DNA of 64,000 nucleotides from Clostridia bacterium (GCA_017431005.1 JAFRLY010000032.1:21328-85327); one strand, 5' to 3'; counted from the first letter of the stretch, positions 35,168-44,192 are shown. Program-made: numbers and translations. Notes: generated by a model not told the origin, from the sequence alone.

Positions 35168-36241
35168 TTACTTGTCAAATCTTCCGACAAAATCCATCGT
35201 GCTGCATTCCGTCAGCGGAAGCTTCACCGGGCGGTGCTCCGCCGCGGACTTGTAAATCGCCAGAATCAGCTCCAGCGCTCTCTTGCCGGCTTCGCCGTCA
35301 ATATAGGGAGCCCGGTGATTCTGAATGGCGTCGATCACATCCGCGTACAGCGGCGTGTGGCCGAATCCGTACACGTTCGGGGGGTTCTCATGATAGGTGG
35401 CCTTGACGTAATCCGGGTCATCCAGCTTGTCCGCGAAGCTCCACTCCTCAATGATGTTATCGGAGGTGCCGCCTGCTTTGACGGTTCCTTTTTCGCCGAA
35501 TATATACAGAGTTTCCTCCAGATTCTTCGGATAGACGTTCGTCGTTCCCTCGATCAGGCCGTAGGAGCCGTTTTTGAATTTGACCAGCGCCATGCCCAGG
35601 TCTTCCGCTTCCAGATACGGATGCTCGAGCTGGTCCGTGTAGGCCATAACCTCTTCCACTTCATCGCCCATCATCCAGCGGAGCAGGTCGATGTTATGAA
35701 TGCACTGGTTCATCAGGCAGCCGCCGTCCTGCGCCCAGGTTCCGCGCCACGGCGCCTGATCATAGTAGCTCTTTCCGCGGTTCCACCGGATATGCGCCGC
35801 GCCGTGGGAAAGCTTGCCGAAGCGGCCCGCCTCCAGCGCCTTGCGGATATACTGGACGGATTTGTTGAACCGGTTCTGATGGTTCGCGCAGACCAGCACG
35901 CCCGCCTTCTTCCCGGCCGCAATGATCGCGTCGGCATCGGCGATGGACAGCGCAATCGGCTTTTCAATGATCACATTGCAGCCGGCTGCGATACAGTCCA
36001 GCGCGATCGCGGCATGCTTGCCGGACTCCGTGGCGATGGCCACCAGCTCCGGCTTCTCCTTTTCGAGAAGTTCCTTATAGTCAGTATACTTCCTGACCGC
36101 TTCCAGTCCGAATTTCTCAGATTTCTCCGTCATAATCTCCGGAACAATATCACACATCGCCACAAAATCCAGGTGATTGTTTTTCGCGGCTTCGATATGG
36201 TTCGGTGAAATGCGGCCGCAGCCAATTAACGCGTACTTCAT
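35168..36241 (-). CDS. wbpB: UDP-N-acetylglucosaminuronate 3-dehydrogenase (WbpB/WlbA type, Gfo/Idh/MocA)
   Basis: The 357-residue protein has ALIGCGRISPNHIEAAKNN (Rossmann), EKPIALS with the catalytic Lys, and GGCLMNQCIHNIDLLRWMMGD. WbpB/WlbA oxidises C3 of UDP-GlcNAcA and works closely with the aminotransferase, which is the next gene. The call to this step rests on family plus position between the epimerase and aminotransferase genes; the family alone would allow other sugar dehydrogenases. Its start overlaps the epimerase stop by 4 bases. Confidence 0.78.
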   Translation of the reverse strand: MKYALIGCGRISPNHIEAAKNNHLDFVAMCDIVPEIMTEKSEKFGLEAVRKYTDYKELLEKEKPELVAIATESGKHAAIALDCIAAGCNVIIEKPIALSIADADAIIAAGKKAGVLVCANHQNRFNKSVQYIRKALEAGRFGKLSHGAAHIRWNRGKSYYDQAPWRGTWAQDGGCLMNQCIHNIDLLRWMMGDEVEEVMAYTDQLEHPYLEAEDLGMALVKFKNGSYGLIEGTTNVYPKNLEETLYIFGEKGTVKAGGTSDNIIEEWSFADKLDDPDYVKATYHENPPNVYGFGHTPLYADVIDAIQNHRAPYIDGEAGKRALELILAIYKSAAEHRPVKLPLTECSTMDFVGRFDK

Positions 36242-37329
36242 TTTTCTGTCCTTTCTTTCTGTGCTTCTTCCAGGGCTTTGACAATCTTTATTGCTGAATG
36301 CCCATCCCCGAAAGGCTGATAGGCATCATCAATCTTCTGTACATGCTGCAGCTTTTCAACAATTTCGTCCGCCAGCGGCCGGCTCAGTTCATTCCTGTTA
36401 TCGACCATCGTTTCAGGCCAGCAGACAAAATTCAGGATCGTGACGCATTTCTTTTTCGCAAAGAACGCTTCCCGCTGCAGCCCGCCTGAATCTGTGACGA
36501 TCTTCTTTGCGTTCTTAACCAGGCAGGCGCTTTCCAGGTATCCGACCGGCTCTGTCAGGATCATTTTTGAAAACTGATACTGTTTCTGCAGCCGCACCGC
36601 CCGTTCCTTATTTCTGGGATGAACCGGATAAACGGTCGGAGCGTCCAGCCTCTCCGCGGCGTTAAAGATCTCCAGCAGGTCCTTATCGTCGTTCGTGTTC
36701 TCTTCCCTATGGCATGTCAGGTAATAATACTCTTCCGGAACTCCCGCCGTTCCCCCGGTCAGCAGTTTCAGCGTAATCTCAGCGGGCTGAAGCTTGTTGC
36801 TGTACTCCACAAAGGCGTCATACATGGGATCCCCGACGATTCTGCCTCTTTCCTGCAGCCCCTCGTTCGCCATCTCGTCGTATCCGCTTCCGGTGCTGGC
36901 CAGCAGCAGCGCGGATACATGATCCGTGCAGATCCGGTTCAGCTCCTCGGGATTCGTCATATTATGCACCCGGGCTCCCGCTTCCACATGACATACCGGA
37001 ATATGCAGCTTCGCGGCTGCCAGCGCAGCCGCCAGCGTGGAATTCGTGTCACCGTAAACCAGCACCCAGTCCGGCTGCTCTTTGATCAGCACTTCCTCAA
37101 TCGCAGCCAGCATTCTTCCGGTCATCTGCCCGTGGGTACCGCCGGAGATTCCCAGATTGTAATCCGGATCCGGAATGTCCAGCTCCCTGAAGAACTGTTC
37201 CGACATATTGTAATCAAAGTGCTGCCCGGTATGAATCAGTATTTCCTGATGCCGTTTTCTCAGCTCATGGGAAACAACCGCCGCTTTAATGAACTGCGGA
37301 CGCGCACCGACCACTGTGGCTATCTTCAC
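36238..37329 (-). CDS. wbpI: UDP-GlcNAc-type 2-epimerase (WecB/WbpI family)
   Basis: The 363-residue protein is a non-hydrolysing 2-epimerase: VVGARPQFIKAAVV, HTGQHFDYNMSEQFF, GDTNSTLAAALAA, HVEAGARVHN, LTCHREEN, TDSGGLQREAFF. In a wbpA-B-E-D background the best fit is WbpI, which epimerises UDP-GlcNAc3NAcA to the manno form; WecB (ManNAc formation) is the alternative. Two substrate-region motifs deviate from typical WecB: EAGARV instead of EAGLRS, and CWPET near residue 305. The start is GTG at 37329 with AGGAGG 8 bases upstream; the ATG 4 bases earlier is out of frame. Confidence 0.82.
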   Translation of the reverse strand: MKIATVVGARPQFIKAAVVSHELRKRHQEILIHTGQHFDYNMSEQFFRELDIPDPDYNLGISGGTHGQMTGRMLAAIEEVLIKEQPDWVLVYGDTNSTLAAALAAAKLHIPVCHVEAGARVHNMTNPEELNRICTDHVSALLLASTGSGYDEMANEGLQERGRIVGDPMYDAFVEYSNKLQPAEITLKLLTGGTAGVPEEYYYLTCHREENTNDDKDLLEIFNAAERLDAPTVYPVHPRNKERAVRLQKQYQFSKMILTEPVGYLESACLVKNAKKIVTDSGGLQREAFFAKKKCVTILNFVCWPETMVDNRNELSRPLADEIVEKLQHVQKIDDAYQPFGDGHSAIKIVKALEEAQKERTEK

Positions 37330-37334
37330 GCATT

Positions 37335-38561
37335 TTACCTCCTGAATATCTCCTCAAACTGTTTAGCCAGTTTTTCGTAAGTAAAATGATTCAGCACGGC
37401 ATTTCTTCCGTTCTGTCCCATACGGTTCCGTTCCGCCGGGCTTAACGACAGCATCTTACTCAGTCCGTCAGCCAGTGCGTCAGCATCCTCCGCCTTTACG
37501 GAAATGCCGCAATCATAGTCCGTTATGAAATTGTTCGGCGCGTCCACGGCATAAAGAATCGGCTTTCCGGACATCATGGAGTCAAACAGCTTGTTCATAC
37601 AGATACCGAAACGGAACATGTCATTATGCAGCGCGCCGACATAACAGCAGTCTGCTTCCTCCAGAAGGCTCGGAATACTGCCTTTTGAGATTTTCGGAAG
37701 GAAGACACTGTCCTCTCTCCCCGCTGTCCTCCTCATCAGCTCTTCCTTTTGATTTCCTTCCCCGACAATCACAACAGCAGCTCTGGCACCATTCAGCTTT
37801 TCCACGGCATCCAGCAGATAATCGATCGCATACGATTTCGTAATGCTGCCAAAGAAGCATACGACAAATTTTCCCTGCATATGAAGCGCATCCAGCTTCT
37901 GCTTATGTTCCTCCGGAAGCGGCTTCGCGTTTTCCCATTCATCCAGGACAATGCCATTCATGACCACTTTAAACTTTTCCGGTTTCATTCCGTGTTCCAC
38001 GAAATAGTCTTTCGCGGCACAGAGAAGAGAAACAACGTAATCCGAATGCCTGCAGAAGCTGTTTTCACCCATCTGAATAAGCTGAACAAAGGGATTGCTT
38101 TTCTTCATTCCCCCCAGCTCGATCAGCGTGATCGGCCACATGTCATGGACCTCATGAATCAGCAATGCGTGATTCTTTGTCTTTTTCTTAATTCTTTGTC
38201 CGGCATAAGTGTCCAGCGGATAGGTTGAAGACGTGATGATGACATCCGGCTTCCAGTTTTCAGCGATCATCTTCGCGTTTTTCCACAGCTTCCAGACAAA
38301 GCGAAACATTGTCAGGGCTCTGGCCGCGCCATTTCCGGTATATTGACCTGTTTTTATCCAGACATAATCAATACCATCTGTCGTTTCCGTCTGGAAGTTT
38401 TTTTCAACTGCCGGATTTCTTATTCTCAGATGAGAATAATCACCAGCCACTATCCTGACATGGTGCCCCATTTTCACCCATTCGCGGGCCAGATAATAGG
38501 GGCGGAATTCCATGCCCATTTCAGGGGATCCGGCATAGTGTTCGATATAGAGAATATTCAT
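37335..38561 (-). CDS. GT4 glycosyltransferase, WbuB-like
   Basis: The 408-residue GT-B protein begins with YIEHYAGSPEMGMEFRPYYL, which I recognise from WbuB-type enzymes that act early on undecaprenyl-PP-linked amino sugars. The C-terminal domain has VVCFFGSITKSYAIDYLLDAV and FGICMNKLFDSMMSGKPILY. It overlaps the phosphoglycosyl transferase stop by 4 bases, so it probably adds the second sugar to the primed lipid. In E. coli WbuB transfers an aminodeoxy sugar (FucNAc type); the donor here is inferred only by analogy. Confidence 0.85.
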   Translation of the reverse strand: MNILYIEHYAGSPEMGMEFRPYYLAREWVKMGHHVRIVAGDYSHLRIRNPAVEKNFQTETTDGIDYVWIKTGQYTGNGAARALTMFRFVWKLWKNAKMIAENWKPDVIITSSTYPLDTYAGQRIKKKTKNHALLIHEVHDMWPITLIELGGMKKSNPFVQLIQMGENSFCRHSDYVVSLLCAAKDYFVEHGMKPEKFKVVMNGIVLDEWENAKPLPEEHKQKLDALHMQGKFVVCFFGSITKSYAIDYLLDAVEKLNGARAAVVIVGEGNQKEELMRRTAGREDSVFLPKISKGSIPSLLEEADCCYVGALHNDMFRFGICMNKLFDSMMSGKPILYAVDAPNNFITDYDCGISVKAEDADALADGLSKMLSLSPAERNRMGQNGRNAVLNHFTYEKLAKQFEEIFRR

Positions 38562-39253
38562 TCGTAGTCCTTCCCCAGAACCGCCGCAACTGTCCTGAAC
38601 ATCGTCCCCGCTTCATTCATGACACTGAACTCCCGGACGCTCTTCAGATTCCACTTCATCTTTTCCGGTAAAACCTTATGCATATATACCGCGTCCACGT
38701 CATCCGCCGCGCTCAGGAGTTTGTCCTCATCCTTGTAGCGGATGCTGGCCTCGCTGGTGATGCCCGCCGGCAGCAGGAGCGTGGCATAATATTCCGGCTC
38801 ATACTGCTCAACGTATTTCACCGCCTCCGGCCGGGTGCCGACAAAGGACATCGTACCCTGCAGCACGTCAATCACCTGCGGCAGCTCATCCAGCCTGACG
38901 CGGCGGAGCTTTGACCCGACCCGCGTGATTCTGCTGTCATGGCCGACTGTGACAGCAGTGCCGATTTTATCGGCATTGGACACCATCGTCCGGAATTTAT
39001 GAATCCTGAAATGCTTTCCGTAAGCGGTGACCCGCTCCTGCCGGTAGAAAACCGGCCCCGGAGAATCCAGCTTTACAGCGGCTGCAATAACCGCCATCGG
39101 GATCAGCAGCAAAATCAGCAGGATAATGCCCAGCAGGAGATCAAAGACTCTTTTCAGGAGAAGCTGCCCCCGCTTTCTGCTCAGGCCTTCCCAGTACGGT
39201 CTGACCGCATCACTCCGCATGAATTCCGGAAGGTCGTCCCATCGTTTCAGCAT
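38558..39253 (-). CDS. Initiating phosphoglycosyl transferase (PglC/WcfS/WbaP-C type)
   Basis: From the ATG at 39253 the protein has 231 residues: a hydrophobic re-entrant helix (LLGIILLILLLIPMAVI), then DSPGPVFYRQERV, FRIHKFRTM, LRRVRLDELPQ and MSFVGTRPEA, the bacterial sugar transferase signature with the catalytic Asp-Glu pair. It moves a phospho-sugar to undecaprenyl phosphate. About 35 residues precede the membrane helix, so it is the small monotopic form. The start overlaps the aminotransferase stop. Next to a 4,6-dehydratase and an aminotransferase it probably primes with a 4-amino-6-deoxy HexNAc, as PglC or WcfS do. Confidence 0.88.
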   Translation of the reverse strand: MLKRWDDLPEFMRSDAVRPYWEGLSRKRGQLLLKRVFDLLLGIILLILLLIPMAVIAAAVKLDSPGPVFYRQERVTAYGKHFRIHKFRTMVSNADKIGTAVTVGHDSRITRVGSKLRRVRLDELPQVIDVLQGTMSFVGTRPEAVKYVEQYEPEYYATLLLPAGITSEASIRYKDEDKLLSAADDVDAVYMHKVLPEKMKWNLKSVREFSVMNEAGTMFRTVAAVLGKDYE

Positions 39254-41403
39254 GCTTTCACCACTGTTCTCAGCGCGTTGCACACCGTCTCCACATCGTC
39301 ATCCGACAGCAGCGTGTGAAGCGGCAGGGTAAACAGATTCTGATAATAATCATAGGTGTTCGGGAAATCCTCAATCCTCCAGCCAAGGGCTTTATAGGCT
39401 GTCATCATGGGCAGCGGCTTGTAATGCACATTGGTGCTTACACCGGCCTTCGCCATTTCCTCAATGACCCTGTTCCGCTTCTCTGTATCCGCGCCCGGGA
39501 TGCGGACCAGATACAGATGGTTCGAGGAATCCATGCCAGGCACATGATGATTCAGATGCTCCAGGCCCAGCTCGTCGCAGACCTCGTCATACTTCCGGAT
39601 CATGGCAACCCGGCGGTCCAGCAGGCCCGGATACCGGTCCAGCTGGCGCAGACCGATCGCGGCCATGATATCCGTCATATTGCATTTGTACCAGGGCCCG
39701 ATAATATCATACTCCCAGGCGCCGACTTTGGACTTCGCCAGCGCGTCCTTATTCTGCCCGTGCAGGGAAAGCAGCTGGTAATATTTATAGATTTCCGCGT
39801 CAGTCACGCCGTTTTCATATACGCCGGCCGGCAGCTGCCACGCGCTGGCGCCGCCCTCCGCCGTTGTGAAATTTTTGACCGCATGGAAAGAGAAGGAGGT
39901 GAAATGCGCAATTTTTCCGCAGTACCGCTTCTCAGGCGCCGCCAGCCTGCCTTCCCCGGCCCGGGCCACCACGCGGCTGGCGCCCAGCGCGTGCGCACAG
40001 TCTGAAAGGATGGCCACGGTCCCGATCCCCTTCTGGATCCGGGAGGCAAGATCTCCCAGCAGCGTTCCATCGCTTTCCGCAGGCGTGAACAGGCTCTTTT
40101 TCCGTTCCGCAATCTCAAAGATTCTGTCGTAGTCCGCAACAACACCGCCCAGATCAACCGCGATGATTGCTTTTGTCTTTTCCGTGATGGCTGCTTCCAG
40201 CGCCTCGTAATCCATCTCCGGACAATGGGAAGCTTTGTCGCCGTCCTTCTGGATATCCACAAACTTCACGGTCGCACCGCAGTGAATCGCCGCGGAAGCC
40301 GTGGCCGTATACGTATAGGCGGGTACAATGACCTCGTCACCCTCATGGATGCCCAGAATCCTCAGATTCAGCTCCTCCGCCGCCGTCGCGGAATTCAGGC
40401 AGACCACGCGGTCCTTCCACCGGTCCGCATCGGATTCCGTATCGACGTCAACATTACCGGTCTCAATGTAAGCCGCCAGTCTTCTTTCCAGCAGCTTTGT
40501 CCTGGGACCCGTCGTGATCCAGCCGGAACGGAGGGCTTCCACCACCTCGCCGATCTCAGAATCAGAGATGTCCGGCGGGCTGAAGGGAATAACCTTCTTC
40601 TGAGCCGGCTTGGCAACAACCTCCCGGGTTGCCTCCAGATCCTCATTACGGGAAAGATAAATGGAATAGCCGAAGTCCTGCAGCTCAATGTTTCTGTCCT
40701 TGCAGATTTTTTCGATTTCCTTCTTGATCTCCGGCTGCAGCAGCGGATCCGCGATAAAAACCTTTCTGATATCATACTGGTTGATCGCGTTCTCCAGCCG
40801 GTCGATACCGCCGTAAACCGGTATCCCGTCCATCATTTTGCCGTAGGTGCCGCCCTTGCTGTCCAGCACGCAGACCGGTCGGAAACTGCTGTCATTTTCC
40901 AGCTCCTTGACCACACGCCTGGCCGCTTCGCCCGCGCCGATCACCATGGCTGAGACACCGGGTTTCCGCATGTTCTCTATTTTTTTCTTTTCCACCAGCA
41001 GAAACCGGTATCCGAAGCGGATCAGCGCGATAAAGAAGAACTGAAGAATCGCACCGATCACATAATAAGTAATCGGCATCCGGCGCACAAACAGAAGGGA
41101 TCCGACCACCTGAACCACCGCTGTCACCACGGATGCCGCGATGATCCGGTTCATATCGTTCAGACCGGCGTAACGCCACATGCCTCCGTAAAGGCGGAAT
41201 AAAGCAAAAATCAGAATACACAGAACCGTATAGAAAGGGGCGATCTTTATCCAGTCCTCCAGCAGGTAGGAGACCGTCGGACGGAACACAAAGTTCACAT
41301 AGAACCGGATCAGCAGCGCCAGCAGGTAAGCCGCGTTGACAGCGATCACATCCAGAATCACGATCCACAGGTCCTTCACGATGGAATTCCAGATTCTTTT
41401 CAT
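39247..41403 (-). CDS. Membrane-anchored sugar aminotransferase: WbpM-like N-terminal module fused to DegT/DnrJ
   Basis: From the ATG at 41403 (GAGGGAAAGGG upstream) the product has 718 residues. Residues 10-135 hold four membrane helices and 150-245 a nucleotide-binding fold (VIGAGEAARRVVKEL), both resembling the N-terminal half of the next gene upstream (RMPITYYVIGAILQFF here, RMPVSYYILGAIMQFF there). Instead of the SDR dehydratase, residues 272-718 are a complete DegT/DnrJ/EryC1 aminotransferase with SDCAHALGA and PLP Lys510 in SFHAVKNFTTAEGG. The enzyme would aminate C4 of the keto sugar made by the WbpM homologue, at the membrane. There is an extra segment at about 436-462. One continuous frame, no sign of frameshift. 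Confidence 0.88.
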   Translation of the reverse strand: MKRIWNSIVKDLWIVILDVIAVNAAYLLALLIRFYVNFVFRPTVSYLLEDWIKIAPFYTVLCILIFALFRLYGGMWRYAGLNDMNRIIAASVVTAVVQVVGSLLFVRRMPITYYVIGAILQFFFIALIRFGYRFLLVEKKKIENMRKPGVSAMVIGAGEAARRVVKELENDSSFRPVCVLDSKGGTYGKMMDGIPVYGGIDRLENAINQYDIRKVFIADPLLQPEIKKEIEKICKDRNIELQDFGYSIYLSRNEDLEATREVVAKPAQKKVIPFSPPDISDSEIGEVVEALRSGWITTGPRTKLLERRLAAYIETGNVDVDTESDADRWKDRVVCLNSATAAEELNLRILGIHEGDEVIVPAYTYTATASAAIHCGATVKFVDIQKDGDKASHCPEMDYEALEAAITEKTKAIIAVDLGGVVADYDRIFEIAERKKSLFTPAESDGTLLGDLASRIQKGIGTVAILSDCAHALGASRVVARAGEGRLAAPEKRYCGKIAHFTSFSFHAVKNFTTAEGGASAWQLPAGVYENGVTDAEIYKYYQLLSLHGQNKDALAKSKVGAWEYDIIGPWYKCNMTDIMAAIGLRQLDRYPGLLDRRVAMIRKYDEVCDELGLEHLNHHVPGMDSSNHLYLVRIPGADTEKRNRVIEEMAKAGVSTNVHYKPLPMMTAYKALGWRIEDFPNTYDYYQNLFTLPLHTLLSDDDVETVCNALRTVVKAC

Positions 41404-41429
41404 TTTCCCTTTCCCTCGATCCATGTGTA

Positions 41430-43487
41430 TTATCCCCGGGCGCCTGCCTCCCCGGCCAGCGCCTTATAGGTTTCATCCTTTCTGCCGACCGGATGCTCCC
41501 CTTCCGGATGATAGGTGGGAACAGCGTCCGCCACCAGATCGCGGATCTGATCCTCCTTATTGGCATAGGCTGCCTGCATCAGGTTCTGCAGCTTGCTCAG
41601 GAACTGCGCCTCATCAAAAGCAATGGGGTTACCGATGTGAATCATATCGTTCTGGGTCTTCTGGAGACCTTCCTCGGCCATAAGCTTTTCCTCGTACAGC
41701 TTCTCACCGGGACGCAGGCCGGTATATTCAATTTTGATATCCACGTCCGGCTTGAACCCGGACAGCTTGATCAGGTTCCGGGCCAGGGTATCAATCTTGA
41801 CCGGAGAACCCATATCCAGCACGAAGATCTCCCCGCCGCGGGCATAGGTGCCCGCCAGCATGACCAGGGAAACCGCTTCCGGAATCGTCATGAAATACCG
41901 GATGATATCCGGGTGGGTCACGGTCACCGGGCCGCCGGCCTCGATCTGCTTTTTGAAGATCGGGATCACGGAGCCGTTGCTGCCCAGCACGTTGCCGAAG
42001 CGCACCGCCACAAACTGCGTATGGATATTCTCAAAGACACGGCCGGACCCGTCCCTGTCGGCATTTTCCTCGCCCAGGTGCGTGAACAGCTGAGGAATTT
42101 CGGATGCTTTGCCGGCTTTGATCTTCGCGTCAAAGGACTGGATGATCATCTCGCACAGACGCTTGCTGGCACCCATGATGTTGGTGGGATTCACCGCCTT
42201 GTCCGTGGAGATCAGAACGAAGCGGTCACAGCCGTGCACCATGGCGGCGTAGGCGGTTTTGTACGTGCCGATGGCGTTATTCTTGATCGCCTCGCAGGGG
42301 CTGTCCTCCATAAGCGGCACATGCTTGTGGGCTGCCGCATGATAGACGATCTGCGGACGGTATTTTTCAAAAACCTCAAACATTTTGCGGCTGTCCCGGA
42401 CAGAACCGATCAGGGTTTCGAAATTCAGCTCCGGATACTTTTCCCGCAGCTCCAGCTGAATGCTGTAGGCGTTGTTCTCATAAATGTCAAAAATAATCAG
42501 CTGTTTCGGATGGTGGGCGGCAATCTGACGGCAGAGCTCGGATCCGATGGATCCGCCGCCGCCGGTGACCAGAACGACCTTCCCGTTGATAAAGTCGAAA
42601 ACCTCCGACATATCCGCCTTGATCGGCTCCCGGCCCAGCAGGTCCTCCACGGAAACGTCCTTCATGGCGCTGACGCTGATCTGGCCCAGCACAAACTGGT
42701 ACATGCCCGGCAGCTGCTTCAGCTCGCAGCCGGTCTCATTGCAGATGTTCAGGATATCCCGCTTCTGCTGTGCCGTGGCGCTGGGAATGGCCAGGAAAAT
42801 CTTGTCCACCCTGTATTTTTTCACGGCGGTCAGGATATCATCCCGCCCGCCGACGATGGGCACGCCGTCCATATAGCGGTTCCACTTGTTCGGATTGTCA
42901 TCAATAATGCAGACCGCCTGGTCGCTGATCTCCGGCGCCTGGGCCAGGTCCCGGAGGATCATCTGGCCGGCGGATCCGGCGCCGATTACCATGACTCTCG
43001 CCGCGCCCCGGCTCTGTGCCTCCCGCCGGTGGCGGAAAAGCTGCAGAAACCGATAGCTGAAGCGGATAAAGACCAGCAGGAAGAACTGCATAATCGCGCC
43101 CAGGATATAATAACTGACAGGCATCCGCTCAAAGATCGCCGTGATGGCAACCGAGTGGGCAACAGACGTGATGCCGGAAACAACGGCTGTCCGGATCAGC
43201 TCCGGAAAGCTTGCGAAAATCCACATGCTGTTGTACATGCGGCCGATGGTAAACACCACCAGGCAGAAAGCCATATAGAACGGGATAAACTGAACAAAAG
43301 ACTGGTAATAGTCGGCCGGAATCGCACTGTAGCGAGCGTCAAACCGGAACCAGAGCGCCAGGAAATAGGCGCCGGCAACGGCTGCCATGTCATACAGCGC
43401 CAGGAGAAGCGATATCTTCTGCCAGTGCTCCAGTCTTTTTTTACCGATCCTTTTCGCGAACGGATTATCCGTCTGCTGCTGATTCAT
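41430..43487 (-). CDS. wbpM: UDP-GlcNAc 4,6-dehydratase, WbpM/PglF/CapD type
   Basis: The 685-residue protein has the full long form: four N-terminal helices, a first nucleotide-binding fold (VIGAGSAGQM, about 167-176), and an SDR domain with TGGGGSIGSE at 308-317. The active-site segment ISTDKAVNPTNIMGASKR has Met in place of the usual SDR Tyr, as in inverting/retaining 4,6-dehydratases of this family. It makes a UDP-4-keto-6-deoxy HexNAc. It is the first enzyme gene of the operon, 64 bases after the antiterminator gene. Whether the product is gluco or arabino cannot be told. Confidence 0.92.
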   Translation of the reverse strand: MNQQQTDNPFAKRIGKKRLEHWQKISLLLALYDMAAVAGAYFLALWFRFDARYSAIPADYYQSFVQFIPFYMAFCLVVFTIGRMYNSMWIFASFPELIRTAVVSGITSVAHSVAITAIFERMPVSYYILGAIMQFFLLVFIRFSYRFLQLFRHRREAQSRGAARVMVIGAGSAGQMILRDLAQAPEISDQAVCIIDDNPNKWNRYMDGVPIVGGRDDILTAVKKYRVDKIFLAIPSATAQQKRDILNICNETGCELKQLPGMYQFVLGQISVSAMKDVSVEDLLGREPIKADMSEVFDFINGKVVLVTGGGGSIGSELCRQIAAHHPKQLIIFDIYENNAYSIQLELREKYPELNFETLIGSVRDSRKMFEVFEKYRPQIVYHAAAHKHVPLMEDSPCEAIKNNAIGTYKTAYAAMVHGCDRFVLISTDKAVNPTNIMGASKRLCEMIIQSFDAKIKAGKASEIPQLFTHLGEENADRDGSGRVFENIHTQFVAVRFGNVLGSNGSVIPIFKKQIEAGGPVTVTHPDIIRYFMTIPEAVSLVMLAGTYARGGEIFVLDMGSPVKIDTLARNLIKLSGFKPDVDIKIEYTGLRPGEKLYEEKLMAEEGLQKTQNDMIHIGNPIAFDEAQFLSKLQNLMQAAYANKEDQIRDLVADAVPTYHPEGEHPVGRKDETYKALAGEAGARG

Positions 43488-43551
43488 TGTATTTTCATCC
43501 TCCGCTCCGGCGGCTGCACCGCCGGTTATTGCAGAGCTTCAGACCCCTCCT

Positions 43552-44046
43552 TCATAGCCTGAGCTCATCCACAGCCACCCAGGTGATCCACCTTTCATCG
43601 TCAAAGGTAAACTCCACCCGGGCCCGCTGCTTCCTGTAATCTATCTCTGTAATCACGCCATGGCTGTTCTGAAAGAGAGGATTCAGCAGGCGCACTTCTT
43701 CGCCCTCATGCACCAATGGCATGGCGCCGACAAGCCCGTCCGCCTCATAAAGCTGCATGGCGAAGGTCCTGTCCGCCCCGGTCAGCTCATACCGGTCCTC
43801 CCGGCGGCCGACCTGCCGGCCCACGCCTTCCATCCTGCGCAGAAAGGAGAAATCTGTGATCTCCTCTTCCGTAAACAGGAAGACATACCCGGGAAGCAGA
43901 TCATACGGCCGGTCCACCAGCTGCCCCTGTACCCGGTGACGGCAGACGACCCGGGGCGAAAAAGCCCGGTGCATACCGCAGCTTTCCAGCAGCTCCGCGA
44001 TCCGCCGTGCCCGCTGGGTCCGGCAAAACAGACAGTAGACAAACAC
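43552..44046 (-). CDS. NusG-paralogue antiterminator (LoaP/UpxY-like) of the exopolysaccharide operon
   Basis: Using the GTG at 44046, which has GGGGAGGAA at ideal spacing, the protein is 164 residues and starts right at the NusG-like strand VFVYCLFCRTQRARRIAELLE. The NGN domain covers about 1-90 with LLPGYVFLF; the KOW domain follows with EGEEVRLLNPLFQNSHGVITEID. Specialised NusG paralogues (LoaP in Firmicutes, UpxY in Bacteroides, RfaH in enterobacteria) sit first in long polysaccharide operons and let RNA polymerase pass terminators. Its position before an operon of over 20 kb fits this. An in-frame ATG at 44121 has its AGAGAGG too close. LoaP versus another paralogue is unresolved. Confidence 0.82.
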   Translation of the reverse strand: MFVYCLFCRTQRARRIAELLESCGMHRAFSPRVVCRHRVQGQLVDRPYDLLPGYVFLFTEEEITDFSFLRRMEGVGRQVGRREDRYELTGADRTFAMQLYEADGLVGAMPLVHEGEEVRLLNPLFQNSHGVITEIDYRKQRARVEFTFDDERWITWVAVDELRL

Positions 44047-44192
44047 CGCAGTATTCCTCCCCGGTTTGTAAAAAAGCGCAGGCTCCGCCATCCGGTCCGC
44101 CGCAGACAGACCGCAAGGCATCCTCTCTGTTCAGCGTTTCCGGGCTCCGGCAATCCACCGCAAGCCCTTCCCCGCCTGCCTGACTGGCGCGA

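Noticed and set aside
44091-44121. ATG starts for the NusG-like gene at 44121 and 44091
   Set aside because: The first has its purine-rich site touching the ATG and the second has none; the GTG at 44046 has GGGGAGGAA at good spacing and begins at the conserved domain edge.
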